Assembly (NCBI RefSeq): GCF_029168335.1
Contig: NZ_JARGYC010000045.1
Coordinates: 1-37,720 of the forward strand
DNA: 37,720 nucleotides
Origin: Psychromarinibacter sediminicola
GTDB taxonomy: Bacteria > Pseudomonadota > Alphaproteobacteria > Rhodobacterales > Rhodobacteraceae
Direction: 5' to 3'
In this document: positions 8,170 through 16,761 of the stretch, piece by piece
How positions within the stretch are numbered: position 1 is the stretch's first letter
Layout of the letters: each line of letters starts with the position of its first letter
Notes under the pieces: generated by a model
Database searches by the model: none
What the model was told of the DNA's origin: nothing
Seen by the model: the letters and a program-made list of their open reading frames with translations, nothing else
Program-made: the position numbers and the translations under genes

Positions 8170-8730
8170 GTGCGTGCCGTTTTGAAATACCGGCTGAAAA
8201 AGACGGTTGTGCTGGTGGGGATGATGGGATCGGGCAAGACCGCGGTGGGCCAGGCGCTGGCGCGGCGGCTGGGCGTGCCGTTCCTCGATTCGGATCACGA
8301 GATCGTCGAGGCGTCGAATCTGTCGATCGCGGAGATCTTCGAGCGCTACGGCGAGCCGTTCTTCCGCGAGAAGGAGACCCAGGTGATCACCCGGCTGCTG
8401 GAGACCGGCCCCGCGATCCTGTCGACGGGCGGCGGCGCCTATCTGTCGGAGACCAACCGCGCGGTGATCTCGCGGATGGGCGTGGCGGTCTGGCTGCGGG
8501 CCGATGTGGATCTGCTCTGGGCGCGGGTGCGCCACAAGACAACCCGGCCGCTTCTGCGTACGGCCGATCCCTACGGCACGCTGAAGGGCCTGTGCGCCAC
8601 GCGCGAGCCCTATTATGCCAGGGCCGATCTGGTGGCGGATGCGCGGCGCGACTATTCGGTCGACGAGATGGCCGCGCATGTGGTCGAGGTGCTGCGGCAG
8701 CGGCCCGACGTTCTGGAGGAAAGCGAATGA
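8170..8730 (+). CDS. aroK: Shikimate kinase
   Basis: Shikimate kinase phosphorylates shikimate with ATP, the fifth step toward chorismate. The sequence shows the P-loop GMMGSGKTAVG, the shikimate-binding DSDHEIVE and FRERET-like FFREKETQVI segments, GGGAY with the substrate-contacting glycines, and the lid arginine region KTTRPLL. The start is uncertain: GTG at 8149 or 8170, TTG at 8182 and ATG at 8116 are all in frame. I use GTG 8170 (protein of 186 residues, ...LKYRLKKTVVLVG), close to the normal family length; TTG 8182, with GGGCAGG upstream, is a real alternative. Its stop overlaps the aroB start. Confidence 0.94.
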   Translation: MRAVLKYRLKKTVVLVGMMGSGKTAVGQALARRLGVPFLDSDHEIVEASNLSIAEIFERYGEPFFREKETQVITRLLETGPAILSTGGGAYLSETNRAVISRMGVAVWLRADVDLLWARVRHKTTRPLLRTADPYGTLKGLCATREPYYARADLVADARRDYSVDEMAAHVVEVLRQRPDVLEESE

Positions 8731-9866
8731 CCGAGACGGTGCGGGTAGAGCTGGGCGCGCGGTCCTACGACGTGCGGATCGGCGCGGGGCTGATCGAGGC
8801 GGCCGGGGCCGAGATCGCGCCGCTTCTGGCGCGGCCGCGCGTGGCCGTGGTCACCGACGAGACCGTGGCCGGTCTGCATCTGGACCGGCTGCGGCAGGGG
8901 CTGTCCCGTGGCGGCATCGAGAGCGTGGCGCTGGCGCTGCCGCCGGGCGAGGCGACGAAGGGCTGGCCGGAATTCACCCGCTGCGTCGAGTGGCTGCTGG
9001 AGCAGAAGGTCGAGCGGCGCGACATCGTGGTGGCGCTCGGCGGCGGCGTGATCGGCGACCTCGCGGGCTTTGCCGCGGCGGTTCTGCGGCGCGGGGTGCG
9101 GTTCGTGCAGATCCCCACCACGCTTCTGGCGCAGGTCGACAGTTCGGTCGGCGGCAAGACCGGGATCAACGCGCCGCAGGGCAAGAACCTGGTCGGCGCC
9201 TTCTACCAGCCGGCGCTGGTACTGGCCGATATCGGCGCACTGGGGACGCTGCCCGCGCGCGACTTTCTGGCCGGCTACGGCGAGGTCGTGAAATGCGGGC
9301 TTCTGGGCGATGCCGCCTTCTTCGAGTGGCTGGAGGCAAACGGCCCGGCGATGGCGGCGGGGGACGCGGGCCTGCGCACCGAGGCGGTGCGCCGGTCCGT
9401 CCGGATGAAGGCCGACATCGTGGCGCGGGACGAGACCGAGCAGGGCGACCGCGCGCTTTTGAACCTCGGCCACACGTTCTGCCATGCGCTGGAGGCGGCG
9501 ACGGGCTATTCCGGCCGGCTTCTGCACGGCGAGGGCGTGGCCATCGGCTGTGCCCTGGCCTTCGAGACCTCGGCGCGGATGGGTCTGTGCGCGCAGGAAG
9601 AGCCGAGCCGCGTGCGGGCGCATCTGCGCGCCATGGGGATGAAGACGGACCTGGCAGACATTCCCGGCGCGCTGCCCGATGCCGACGCGCTTCTGGACCT
9701 GATGGCGCAGGACAAGAAGGTGATGGACGGGCGCCTGCGCTTCGTCCTCGCGCGCGGGATCGGGCGGGCCTTCGTGACGTCCGACGTCGACCGGGCGCTG
9801 GTGCGCGACGTGCTGCAGGAGGCGCTGGTCGCGCGCGGCGCTACGCCTCCAGCGCCACGACCGTGA
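8727..9866 (+). CDS. aroB: 3-dehydroquinate synthase
   Basis: AroB converts DAHP to 3-dehydroquinate, the second shikimate step, using NAD and a divalent metal. The 379-residue protein carries ALGGGVIGDLAGF (NAD site), IPTTLLAQVDSSVGGKTGIN (active-site region), and the metal ligands in YGEVVKCG, NLGHTFCHALE and LLHGEGVAIG. ATG 8727 overlaps the aroK stop (ATGA), so the kinase and synthase are coupled, an arrangement found widely in proteobacteria. The last 26 bases overlap the end of the convergent membrane-protein gene, leaving no room for a separate terminator. Confidence 0.97.
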   Translation: MTETVRVELGARSYDVRIGAGLIEAAGAEIAPLLARPRVAVVTDETVAGLHLDRLRQGLSRGGIESVALALPPGEATKGWPEFTRCVEWLLEQKVERRDIVVALGGGVIGDLAGFAAAVLRRGVRFVQIPTTLLAQVDSSVGGKTGINAPQGKNLVGAFYQPALVLADIGALGTLPARDFLAGYGEVVKCGLLGDAAFFEWLEANGPAMAAGDAGLRTEAVRRSVRMKADIVARDETEQGDRALLNLGHTFCHALEAATGYSGRLLHGEGVAIGCALAFETSARMGLCAQEEPSRVRAHLRAMGMKTDLADIPGALPDADALLDLMAQDKKVMDGRLRFVLARGIGRAFVTSDVDRALVRDVLQEALVARGATPPAPRP

Positions 9867-10443
9867 ACAGCGCGAGCAGGCACAGCGCGGTATAGAGCGA
9901 CAGGCCCGCGAAGGCCGGGAACGGCACCGTGCCGCCCAGCGAGTCGAGCGTCAGCAGGGTCATGCAGGCCGTCGCCGACAGGCCGAAGACCGACAGCGCC
10001 ATCGCCGCGACGGCGTTCCGGGCGACGAGCGCCGGGACCGACAGCGCCAGCAGAACCAGCGCCAGCGATGTCGGGGGCGCCATGCGGTCGTCGGGCAGAC
10101 GGTCGAGCGGCAGGTAGGCCCCGAGCCCCAGCGGCTGTCCGAACAGGATGACCGCGAGGTTCAGCGCGGCCAGCGCGCCGACCGCCGCGGCCAGCCCCTG
10201 CGCCGGCCCCGGTTGCGCCTGCCGCAACAGCAGCGCGGCGGCGATGCCGGCCAGGCCCAGCGCGGTCAGCGGCACCATCGCGGCGGCCTCCGGGGCCGGG
10301 CGCACGAAGGGGCCGGCCCGGGCCAGCCAGCCCAGTACCAGCACCGCCGCGGCCCCGGTCAGAACCGTCAGCGCGATGGCGGCGGGCAACCGCCCCGTCC
10401 GGGCCGACTCGATCGGCCCGTCCAGCTTTGAATGATCGGCCAT
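9841..10443 (-). CDS. Multi-pass membrane protein resembling a sensor-kinase input domain
   Basis: The 200-residue protein (start ATG 10443, preceded by GGGAAG about 8 bases upstream) has roughly six hydrophobic segments, beginning ALTVLTGAAAVLVLGWLA and ending LSLYTALCLLALFTVVALEA. The stretch LPDDRMAPPTSLALVLLALS resembles a motif in the N-terminal membrane domains of many PAS/histidine kinases and GGDEF proteins (...GRMSPxTAL-type), yet no kinase, PAS or GGDEF domain follows: the chain simply ends. It may therefore be a stand-alone sensory membrane module or just a structural analogue. The similarity is from memory and weak. Confidence 0.7.
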   Translation of the reverse strand: MADHSKLDGPIESARTGRLPAAIALTVLTGAAAVLVLGWLARAGPFVRPAPEAAAMVPLTALGLAGIAAALLLRQAQPGPAQGLAAAVGALAALNLAVILFGQPLGLGAYLPLDRLPDDRMAPPTSLALVLLALSVPALVARNAVAAMALSVFGLSATACMTLLTLDSLGGTVPFPAFAGLSLYTALCLLALFTVVALEA

Positions 10444-10479
10444 TTCATGACTTCCCAAAAGGCGCATTCGAAGCGTAAC

Positions 10480-10508
10480 ATTATTGCGCCGGGAATTTCC
10501 ATGAAAAA
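10480..10508 (-). promoter_or_regulatory. Candidate promoter of the membrane-protein gene
   Basis: On the minus strand TTTTTC (10508-10503) and AATAAT (10485-10480) are 17 bases apart in an AT-rich patch, about 37 bases before the start codon at 10443. The -35 match is poor. Confidence 0.35.
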
Positions 10509-10603
10509 ATAATGACTTACGGCGCGCTCGACCGCGGCCGGAAATCCTTGCGGTTCCGGCGTGTTAGCGGTCCCACAGCAGGCGGCCACGCCAAAGGGTC
10601 CGG

Positions 10604-10622
10604 CCGGCGCCGCATGCGCCGG
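10604..10622 (-). terminator. Hairpin downstream of ssb
   Basis: CCGGCGC (10604-10610) pairs perfectly with GCGCCGG (10616-10622) over a five-base loop, 28 bases past the ssb stop. No T-run follows, so terminator function is only likely. Confidence 0.35.
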
Positions 10623-10649
10623 GCTGCGCTGCGGCGCGGCCGACGCGAC

Positions 10650-11147
10650 TCAGAACGGGATTTCGTCGTCGATGTCGCCCGCCGGGGCCGGCCCGCCATA
10701 GCCGCCGCCCTGGCTGCCGCCGCGGTCGCCGCCATAGTCGCCGCCGCCATAGCCGCCGCGGTCGTCGCCATAGCCGCCCCCGCCGTCGCCGCTGCCGCGG
10801 CTGTCGAGCAGGGTCAGCTCGCCCTTGTAGGGGCGCAGCACGACCTCGGTCGTATAGCGGTCCTGGCCGCTCTGGTCCTGCCACTTGCGGGTTTCGAGCT
10901 GGCCCTCGAGATAGACCTTGGAGCCCTTCTTGAGATACTGCTCGGCGATCCGGACGAGCGGTTCGGAGAAGATCGCGACCATGTGCCATTCGGTCCGCTC
11001 GCGCCGTTCGCCGGTATTGCGGTCCTTCCACTGTTCCGACGTGGCGATGCGCAGGTTGCAGACCTTGCCGCCGTTCTGGAAGGTCCGCGTTTCCGGGTCG
11101 CGCCCCAGATTGCCCACCAGGATTACCTTGTTCACCGATCCGGCCAT
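10650..11147 (-). CDS. ssb: Single-stranded DNA-binding protein
   Basis: SSB coats single-stranded DNA in replication, repair and recombination and recruits partners through its tail. The 165-residue protein begins [20 protein letters not shown], with the OB fold over ~5-112 (including [41 protein letters not shown]). A disordered linker of repeated Gly-Gly-Tyr-Gly units (~118-150) leads to the conserved acidic tip DIDDEIPF. I see no LexA-type GTTC-N7-GTTC site in the 203-base upstream gap, so SOS control is not evident. That gap has two GTTAAC sites and otherwise nothing I can name. Confidence 0.97.
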   Translation of the reverse strand: MAGSVNKVILVGNLGRDPETRTFQNGGKVCNLRIATSEQWKDRNTGERRERTEWHMVAIFSEPLVRIAEQYLKKGSKVYLEGQLETRKWQDQSGQDRYTTEVVLRPYKGELTLLDSRGSGDGGGGYGDDRGGYGGGDYGGDRGGSQGGGYGGPAPAGDIDDEIPF

Positions 11148-11350
11148 CGCGCGGCTCCTCTTCCTCGAATCTCTGTCGTCTGGACGCCTTGTTAACCGAG
11201 CCGACGGTACGGCGACAGAGTTAACACGAGATTGATGCGCGCCGGGGCGGGATGGGCAACGGGCTGCCGCCCGGGGGTGGACGCGCCGAAAGGGGTGGCG
11301 CCTGAGGCGAATTTCCGTAAACTGCGGCCACGGATTGAAGGGACAGTTCG

Positions 11351-11938
11351 ATGCGCATTTTCTGGGGGTGCCTCTGCGCCGCTGCCATTTCGGGCGCGGG
11401 GGCGGTTAACGCCGAGGGGCTGAATTTCTCGTCCAAGAACCGGTCGGGGCTGTTCACCTCTCAGACCAAGGTTCTGGATGAGCGGGCGGCGGAGCAGTAC
11501 AAGAACTCCATCCGCTACCAGCCGAAGAAGTTCGATCTCGACGAGTCGACCTCGCCCGCGTGGAACGGCACCTATGCGGGGCCGTACCTCGCGATGGCCC
11601 GCGCCGCGGCGCGCAAGCACGGGATTCCCGAGGATTTGTTCCTGCGGCTGGTGCAGCAGGAATCCGGCTGGCGGGCGGATATCACCTCGCACAAGGGCGC
11701 CTACGGCCTGGCACAGCTGATGCCCGAGACGGCGCGCAGGCTGGGCGTGGACCCGGCCGACCCGGCGCAGAACCTCGACGGCGGCGCGCGCTATCTGCGG
11801 ATGCAGTACGACCGCTTCGGCTCGTGGCGGCTGGCGCTGGCGGCCTACAATGCCGGGCCCGAGGCGGTGAAGAAATACGACGGCGTGCCGCCCTATAACG
11901 AGACCCGGAACTACGTGAAGGTGATCTGGGGCAGCTGA
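11351..11938 (+). CDS. Exported lytic transglycosylase (SLT domain)
   Basis: This enzyme would cleave the MurNAc-GlcNAc bond of peptidoglycan, forming a 1,6-anhydro end, in the periplasm. The 195-residue protein has a signal peptide (cleavage near AVNA-EG, residue ~21; a Cys at position 7 or 9 is not a lipobox), a ~50-residue linker and an SLT (family 1) domain from ~78. Catalytic E104 lies in [25 protein letters not shown] (~115-129), LDGGARYLR and [10 protein letters not shown] (161-170) are the standard motifs. It is short, like other single-domain SLT proteins. It diverges from ssb and converges on the TPR gene. Confidence 0.9.
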   Translation: MRIFWGCLCAAAISGAGAVNAEGLNFSSKNRSGLFTSQTKVLDERAAEQYKNSIRYQPKKFDLDESTSPAWNGTYAGPYLAMARAAARKHGIPEDLFLRLVQQESGWRADITSHKGAYGLAQLMPETARRLGVDPADPAQNLDGGARYLRMQYDRFGSWRLALAAYNAGPEAVKKYDGVPPYNETRNYVKVIWGS

Positions 11939-11992
11939 CCGGGCGGGCCGGTGTGAGCCGGTGGTCTGCGGTCCGGCCCGGGGGCCGGCCCC

Positions 11993-12033
11993 GTCGCCAT
12001 CGTCGCTCGGACCGATGGCGCGACAATGGCGAC
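11993..12033. terminator. Long hairpin between convergent genes, probable two-way terminator
   Basis: GTCGCCAT-c-GTCGC (11993-12006) pairs with GCGAC-a-ATGGCGAC (12020-12033): 13 base pairs with one mismatch and a 13-base loop. It lies between the stop codons of the transglycosylase gene (11938) and the TPR gene (12075), where a shared terminator is expected. No strong T-run flanks it. Confidence 0.45.
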
Positions 12034-12062
12034 CCCCCGGAGCATTTCTGCCAAGATGAAGA
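12031..12062 (+). repeat. Copy 2 of the GTATTT...AAGATGAAG 3'-end motif
   Basis: GGAGCATTTCTGCCAAGATG followed by AAGA, preceded by a C-run, starts about 93 bases after the transglycosylase stop and in its sense direction. It closely matches the copy at 16694-16729 read on the minus strand. Confidence 0.5.
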
Positions 12063-12074
12063 TCCGCCGCGGTG

Positions 12075-13733
12075 TCAGCCGCAGCAGCTTCGGCAGTAGC
12101 AGGAGGCCCTTATCGGCACCTCCGCGCGGGCCTGCGCCCGGTCCAGTTGCTGGCGGATATGGCCGATCTCCACGGTCTCGCCCCGGCGCTTGAGGCATTC
12201 GTGCAGCCCGTGCAGCGCCCAGACGTTCTGGGGGTTCTGCAGCGGCCGGGGCAGGGTAGGGTCGAGCCCCAGGTCGGCGCGGTAGACGGCCTCGGCCTCC
12301 TCCCATTGCCCCGCCTCCAGAAGCAGCGCGCCCAGCGCGTGGCGCGACGGCTGGGGCCAGGCCCAGGGTTCCTCGTACATCAGCCCGTCGTCCAGCCGCA
12401 CCGATTCGCGCAGATGCGCCAGCCCCTCCTCGATGCGGCCCGCCTTGAACGCGATCTCGCCCAGCATCATCTCGCGCGCCACGGTCAGCACGTCGCGGGC
12501 GGTGTTCTGGAACAGCATCCGCTCCTCGGGGATCGCCTCCAGCGCCGCCTGGAACCGCGCCGCCTCGGCCTCCGCCGCCTCCGGCGCGCCGAGATTGGCA
12601 TGCGCCACGGCGCGGGCGTAGAGGATCAGCGCGCGGGTGAAGGCGTAGAGATGGGTGTCGGTCGGAATCTCCTCGCGCAGGATCTCGCGCCACAGGCCGA
12701 AGCGGATCAGCACATGCGGGCGCGAGGCGACGAACGCCTCGAACAGGTCGGGATAGACCCGCACCACCTGGTCGGGCACCTCCGCCCGTAGCCGCGCCGC
12801 CGCGTCCAGCGCCGCCGTGGGCTGGGCCAGGAACATCGCGCCGTAGATCTCGAAATGCAGGTTGTGGATGCGGTAGAGCGCGTAGAAATTCGCCGCGCCC
12901 GCATAGGCCTTGTAGCGCGCATCCACCGCCGAGGCGGCGCGGTTCCGCGCGACGACGCTGTGATAGTCGCCGCAGAGCACGTCGATATGCGTCGCCATAT
13001 GCACCAGATGCCCGGCATCCGGCACCAGCCCGCTCAGCGCGTCGCCATGGCGCAGCGCCGCCTCGGGGGTGGGCGACATCTCCATCAGGTGGATGTACAT
13101 GTGCAGAAGGCCTGGATGCTCCCAGCCCAGGGGCCGCTCGAACGCGCGCTCCAGCACCGCACGGGCCTCCTCGGTCGAGGCGTGCGGGGCCGGCCGGCCG
13201 GTGGGCAGATCCCAGAGCTGCCAGGGCGTGCGGTTCATCAGCGCCTCGGCAAAGACGAAGGCCACGTCCGGGTCGTCGCCATGGGCGGCATAGACCGGGC
13301 GCATGGCATCGGCGAAGCCGTCGTTGAACGGCTGGAAGTCCTCGATCCCCGGATCGGTCGGGTAGCGCGTGGCCAGCGCCTCGATCAGCGCGCGCTCCGC
13401 CGGGCTGCTCTGCCCGGCCAACGCCGCCCGCAGCGCCGCATGGGCCTTCTCCAGCGCCGGCGCCTTTTCCTCCTCGGTGAAGACCTGCCAGGGCTTGTTG
13501 TAGTTCGGCCCCAGCGCATAGGCGATGCCCCAATGCGCCAGCCCCAGCGCGGGGTCGACCGCCACCGCTTTCTCGAAACAGGCGATGGCCTCTTCGTGGT
13601 TGTAGCCGAACAGCCAGACGAGCCCCCGGTCCAGCCACAGCTGCGCCTCGCGCGAGGCGGTCATCGAGGGGCGGGAATAGAGGCCCAGGTCGAACGGATA
13701 GGACAGCGCATCCTCGCTATAGGCACGGGTCAT
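12075..13733 (-). CDS. Large TPR-repeat protein with cysteine-rich C-terminus
   Basis: The 552-residue protein has no signal peptide and is built from TPR-like helical pairs, e.g. WLDRGLVWLFGYNHEEAIAC and FEKAVAVDPALGLAHWGIAY near the N-terminus. Conserved His-rich stretches (GLLHMYIHLMEMS, HLVHMATHIDVLCGDYH) are unusual for a plain TPR scaffold and could bind metal, as could the tail ending ASCYCRSCCG. I recognise a widespread family of ~550-residue 'TPR repeat' proteins of this type but no defined function. ATG 13733 has AGGGAG ~9 bases upstream. It lies 68 bases downstream of the exported protein that ends the transporter operon, so it may be read from the same transcript. Confidence 0.85.
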   Translation of the reverse strand: MTRAYSEDALSYPFDLGLYSRPSMTASREAQLWLDRGLVWLFGYNHEEAIACFEKAVAVDPALGLAHWGIAYALGPNYNKPWQVFTEEEKAPALEKAHAALRAALAGQSSPAERALIEALATRYPTDPGIEDFQPFNDGFADAMRPVYAAHGDDPDVAFVFAEALMNRTPWQLWDLPTGRPAPHASTEEARAVLERAFERPLGWEHPGLLHMYIHLMEMSPTPEAALRHGDALSGLVPDAGHLVHMATHIDVLCGDYHSVVARNRAASAVDARYKAYAGAANFYALYRIHNLHFEIYGAMFLAQPTAALDAAARLRAEVPDQVVRVYPDLFEAFVASRPHVLIRFGLWREILREEIPTDTHLYAFTRALILYARAVAHANLGAPEAAEAEAARFQAALEAIPEERMLFQNTARDVLTVAREMMLGEIAFKAGRIEEGLAHLRESVRLDDGLMYEEPWAWPQPSRHALGALLLEAGQWEEAEAVYRADLGLDPTLPRPLQNPQNVWALHGLHECLKRRGETVEIGHIRQQLDRAQARAEVPIRASCYCRSCCG

Positions 13734-13801
13734 CGCCGTGGGTCTCCCTGGTCAGGCACGCGGTCAACGTGCCCCAGCGCCGGGATCAAGGCAAGGACGG
13801 G

Positions 13802-14596
13802 CTACCGGACCTGCCGCCGGACGCCGTCGGCCGTCGCGCGTATGGGGGCCCCGTGGCAGGCGCCCGAGAGATCCTTCACCACGAAGCTCTGCCCGACATA
13901 GCCGTCGAGCGTCACCTCCGCGCGGTCCGGGCCGAAGGCCTCGGGCACCGGCAGAAGCCGGCCATAAGGATCGACCCAGTAGATCTGCAGCGGGTCGCGG
14001 CCGGGCAGGGCATGCACCAGCGTGACTGTGCCGGGCGGGCCGTCCGGGGCCGAGGCGGCGTCGGACCGCGCCGGGCAGTCGGCGCCCATCGGCCCAGTCT
14101 CCTCGGCCGTCAGCGTCTCCACCGCATAGAGATCGGCCTCGTCCGGTGCCACGCCGTCCAGCCGGACACAGTCCTGCACCCGCAACGCCGCCGCCGCGGT
14201 GCCGTTCAGCGGCAATTCCACCGCCTCGCCATCCAGCGTCACCGTCGCAAGCTGCCCGTTGCGCACCGCCTCCAGCGCGGCCGGGGTCAGCGACAGGGCG
14301 GTCATCCCGCCCGCGCGCGCCGCGTCGACCGGAAGCGCCTCGTCGTCGATCCCGAACGCCGTCACCGTGCCCGGCGGCGCGGCGGCCAGGGCCAGTTGCC
14401 AATCCGCGCCGTCGAAGACCATGCGCACCTCGCGCCCGTCGATCTCGCGCCGCGCGGCACAGCCGGCAAGCGCCGCGCCCTCGCGGAGCGCCAGGACGTC
14501 CCACGTCCCGGCCTCGCCGAACCGGGACTCCTCCTGCGCCGCGGCGGGGGCCGCCAGCGCCAGCAGCAGCAGGCCGCCCGGTCCGAGCCTCCGCAC
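13802..14596 (-). CDS. Exported cysteine-containing hypothetical protein at the end of the transporter operon
   Basis: GTG 14596 overlaps the stop of the ABC ATPase gene (TAGTG), giving a 264-residue protein with a clean signal peptide (RRLGPGGLLLLALAAPAAAQ). The mature part is mainly beta-type sequence with four dispersed cysteines (GCAARR, DCVRL, DCPAR, GACHG) that could form two disulfides in the periplasm. No enzyme motif is visible. The segment MVFDGADWQLALAAAPPGTV is typical of a beta-rich domain. Translational coupling to the transporter suggests a related role, such as an accessory binding or envelope protein, but this is inference. Confidence 0.75.
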   Translation of the reverse strand: MRRLGPGGLLLLALAAPAAAQEESRFGEAGTWDVLALREGAALAGCAARREIDGREVRMVFDGADWQLALAAAPPGTVTAFGIDDEALPVDAARAGGMTALSLTPAALEAVRNGQLATVTLDGEAVELPLNGTAAAALRVQDCVRLDGVAPDEADLYAVETLTAEETGPMGADCPARSDAASAPDGPPGTVTLVHALPGRDPLQIYWVDPYGRLLPVPEAFGPDRAEVTLDGYVGQSFVVKDLSGACHGAPIRATADGVRRQVR

Positions 14597-16680
14597 TATT
14601 CCGCCGCGATCTTGATCACGGGCTCCATCTGCGCCAGCTGTTCGTCGTCCAGCCAGCACAGCGAGCGGTGCCCGTCGCCCAGGTCGCGCTTGGGCGGAAG
14701 CTCGGTCTCGCACTTGTTGCCCGGCACCTTGTCCTTCCAGCGGCAGCGGGTCTGGAACGGGCAGCCCGGCGGCGGGTCCATCGCCGAAGGGATGTCGCCC
14801 TCCAGCACGATGCGCGTCTTCTCGACATGCGTGTCGGCGATGGGCACGGCCGACAGAAGCGCCTCGGTATAAGGGTGATAGGGCGGGGCAAAGACCTGTT
14901 CGGTCGTGCCGATCTCCACCACATGGCCCAGATACATCACCATCACCCGGTCGGCGAGGTAGCGCACCAGCGACAGGTCGTGGGCGATGACGATCAGCGT
15001 GGTCTTGTGCTTGCGCTGGATCTCCATCAGAAGGTCGGTGACGGCGGCCGCGACGCTCACGTCCAGCGCCGAGACGGGCTCGTCCGCGACCACGATCCGC
15101 GCGTCGCCGGCGAAGGCGCGGGCGATGCCGACCCGCTGCTTCTGGCCGCCCGACAGCTGCCGCGGCATCCGGTCGGCGAATTCGCGCGGCAGCTTCACCA
15201 GGTCCAGCAGTTCCAGCATCTTGCGGCGCCGCTCGGCCTCGGTCTTGCCCACGCCGAACACTTCCAGCGCCCGCTGGATCTGCGAGCCCACCGTCATCGA
15301 CGGGTTCAGCGTGTCGAACGGGTTCTGGAACACCATCTGCACCGAGGCGACCGTCTTCTTGTCGCGCTCCTCGATGGGGATGTCCTCGATCGAGCGGTTG
15401 TCGAGGACGATCTCGCCGTCGGTCGCGGTCTCCAGCCCCATCAGCACCTTGGCGAAGGTGGACTTGCCGCAGCCCGACTCGCCGACGATGGCCAGCGTCT
15501 CGGATTCCCGCGCCTCGAAGCTCAGCGACTCGTTGGCCTTGACCACCTTCTTCTGGCCGCCGCCGAACAGCGCGTTGGCCGAGACCTCGTAGTATTTCTT
15601 CAGATCCTCCATCTTCAGCACGGTATCGCCGATCTCGGTCGTCGTCTGGGCCGCGGCGCCCTCGAAGCCGGCATCCCAGTCGATCTCGCCGATCCGGACA
15701 CAGCGCGACTCGTGGCGCTCGTCGCCCCGCACGCGGACCATCGGCACGTCCCTGGCGTCGCAGACCCCTTCCACGAAATAGTCGCAGCGCGGGCCGAAGT
15801 TACAGCCCGGCGGCCGCTCGTGGGGCAGGGGGAAGTTGCCCGGGATCGCCTTCAAGGGGCGCGCGTGCTTGTCGGCGCCGGGCAGCGGGATCGAGCGGAA
15901 CAGCGCCTGCGTGTAGGGATGGCGCATCTGGTCGAACACGTCCTCGATGGACCCGGTCTCGACCGCCTCGCCGGAATACATCACGCACAGCCGGTCGCAG
16001 GTCTCCAGGATCAGCCCGAGATTGTGCGAGATGAACAGCATCGAGGTGCCGTATTTCTTGCCCAGCTCCTTGACCAGCTCCACGACGGCGGCCTCGACCG
16101 TCACGTCCAGCGCCGTGGTCGGCTCGTCGAGGATCAGCAGCGAGGGCTTCGACATCAGCGCCATGGCGATCACGATGCGCTGCTGCTGGCCGCCCGACAG
16201 CTGGTGCGGGAAGCTCTTCAGGATCCGCTCCGGGTCCGGCAGCTTCACGTCGGCGACGACTTCCAGCGCGCGGGCGCGGGCCTCCTTCTCGCCCACGCCC
16301 TCGTGGATCATCGGCACTTCCATCAGCTGCTTGCCGATCTTCATCGCGGGGTTCAGGCTGGCCATCGGCTCCTGGTAGATCATCGCGATCTCGTTGCCGC
16401 GGATCGTGCGCAGCTCCTGCCGGCTCATCTGCCCCAGGTCGCGCCCCTTGAACTTGATCGAACCGCCGACGATCCGGCCGTTCACGCCCAGATCCTGCAT
16501 CACGCCCAGCGCGACGGTCGACTTGCCGCAGCCCGACTCGCCCACCAGCCCCATCGCCTCGCCCGGCTGGACGACGCAGGAGAAGTCCATCACCGCCGGG
16601 ATCTCGCGCAGCCGCGTGAAGAAGCTGATCGAGAGGTTCTCGATCTCCAGGATCGGGCCGTCATAGTCCCACTTCGCCAT
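14596..16680 (-). CDS. Peptide-type ABC transporter, fused double ATPase (DppD-DppF)
   Basis: A single 694-residue chain holds both ATP-binding subunits of an oligopeptide/dipeptide-type importer. Domain 1: Walker A GESGCGKST (47-55), signature LSGGQQQR (161-168), Walker B LLILDEPTTALD (181-192). Domain 2: Walker A (400-408), signature LSGGQKQR (509-516), Walker B IVVADEPVSALD (529-540). Each domain ends in an oligopeptide-transporter C-terminal motif with cysteines (PPGCNFGPRCDYFVEGVC, 290-307; PPPGCPFQTRCRWKDK, 636-651). Fusion of the two ATPases is frequent in this subfamily. The substrate (peptide, nickel, glycoside or other) is not readable from ATPases. It starts 81 bases after the upstream permease. 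Confidence 0.95.
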   Translation of the reverse strand: MAKWDYDGPILEIENLSISFFTRLREIPAVMDFSCVVQPGEAMGLVGESGCGKSTVALGVMQDLGVNGRIVGGSIKFKGRDLGQMSRQELRTIRGNEIAMIYQEPMASLNPAMKIGKQLMEVPMIHEGVGEKEARARALEVVADVKLPDPERILKSFPHQLSGGQQQRIVIAMALMSKPSLLILDEPTTALDVTVEAAVVELVKELGKKYGTSMLFISHNLGLILETCDRLCVMYSGEAVETGSIEDVFDQMRHPYTQALFRSIPLPGADKHARPLKAIPGNFPLPHERPPGCNFGPRCDYFVEGVCDARDVPMVRVRGDERHESRCVRIGEIDWDAGFEGAAAQTTTEIGDTVLKMEDLKKYYEVSANALFGGGQKKVVKANESLSFEARESETLAIVGESGCGKSTFAKVLMGLETATDGEIVLDNRSIEDIPIEERDKKTVASVQMVFQNPFDTLNPSMTVGSQIQRALEVFGVGKTEAERRRKMLELLDLVKLPREFADRMPRQLSGGQKQRVGIARAFAGDARIVVADEPVSALDVSVAAAVTDLLMEIQRKHKTTLIVIAHDLSLVRYLADRVMVMYLGHVVEIGTTEQVFAPPYHPYTEALLSAVPIADTHVEKTRIVLEGDIPSAMDPPPGCPFQTRCRWKDKVPGNKCETELPPKRDLGDGHRSLCWLDDEQLAQMEPVIKIAAE

Positions 16681-16693
16681 CTCTCTCCGCCTC

Positions 16694-16729
16694 GCTTCTT
16701 CATCTTGGGAGAAATACTCCCGGGGGGGG
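16694..16729 (-). repeat. Copy 3 of the GTATTT...AAGATGAAGAAG 3'-end motif
   Basis: On the minus strand a C9 run and GGGAGTATTTCTCCCAAGAT followed by GAAGAAG lie 33 bases after the permease stop (16762) and just before the ATPase start. GGGAG-aaata-CTCCC inside it can form a small hairpin. This is the longest and best match among the four copies. Confidence 0.55.
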
Positions 16730-16761
16730 GTCGGGAGGGGCCGCTCCCCCCGGCCCCGTCC

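Noticed and set aside
10680-10800. Repeated gccgccatagccgcc-type units looking like a minisatellite
   Set aside because: These encode the Gly-Tyr-Gly-rich linker of SSB; repetition is at protein level and normal for the family.
11185-11227. Two GTTAAC sites upstream of ssb as a possible operator
   Set aside because: Short self-palindromes with no further symmetry; no LexA-type spacing, so no support for SOS control.
16721-16729. G9 homopolymer as a phase-variable tract
   Set aside because: It is outside any coding sequence and is part of the 3'-end motif; a role in phase variation has no support.
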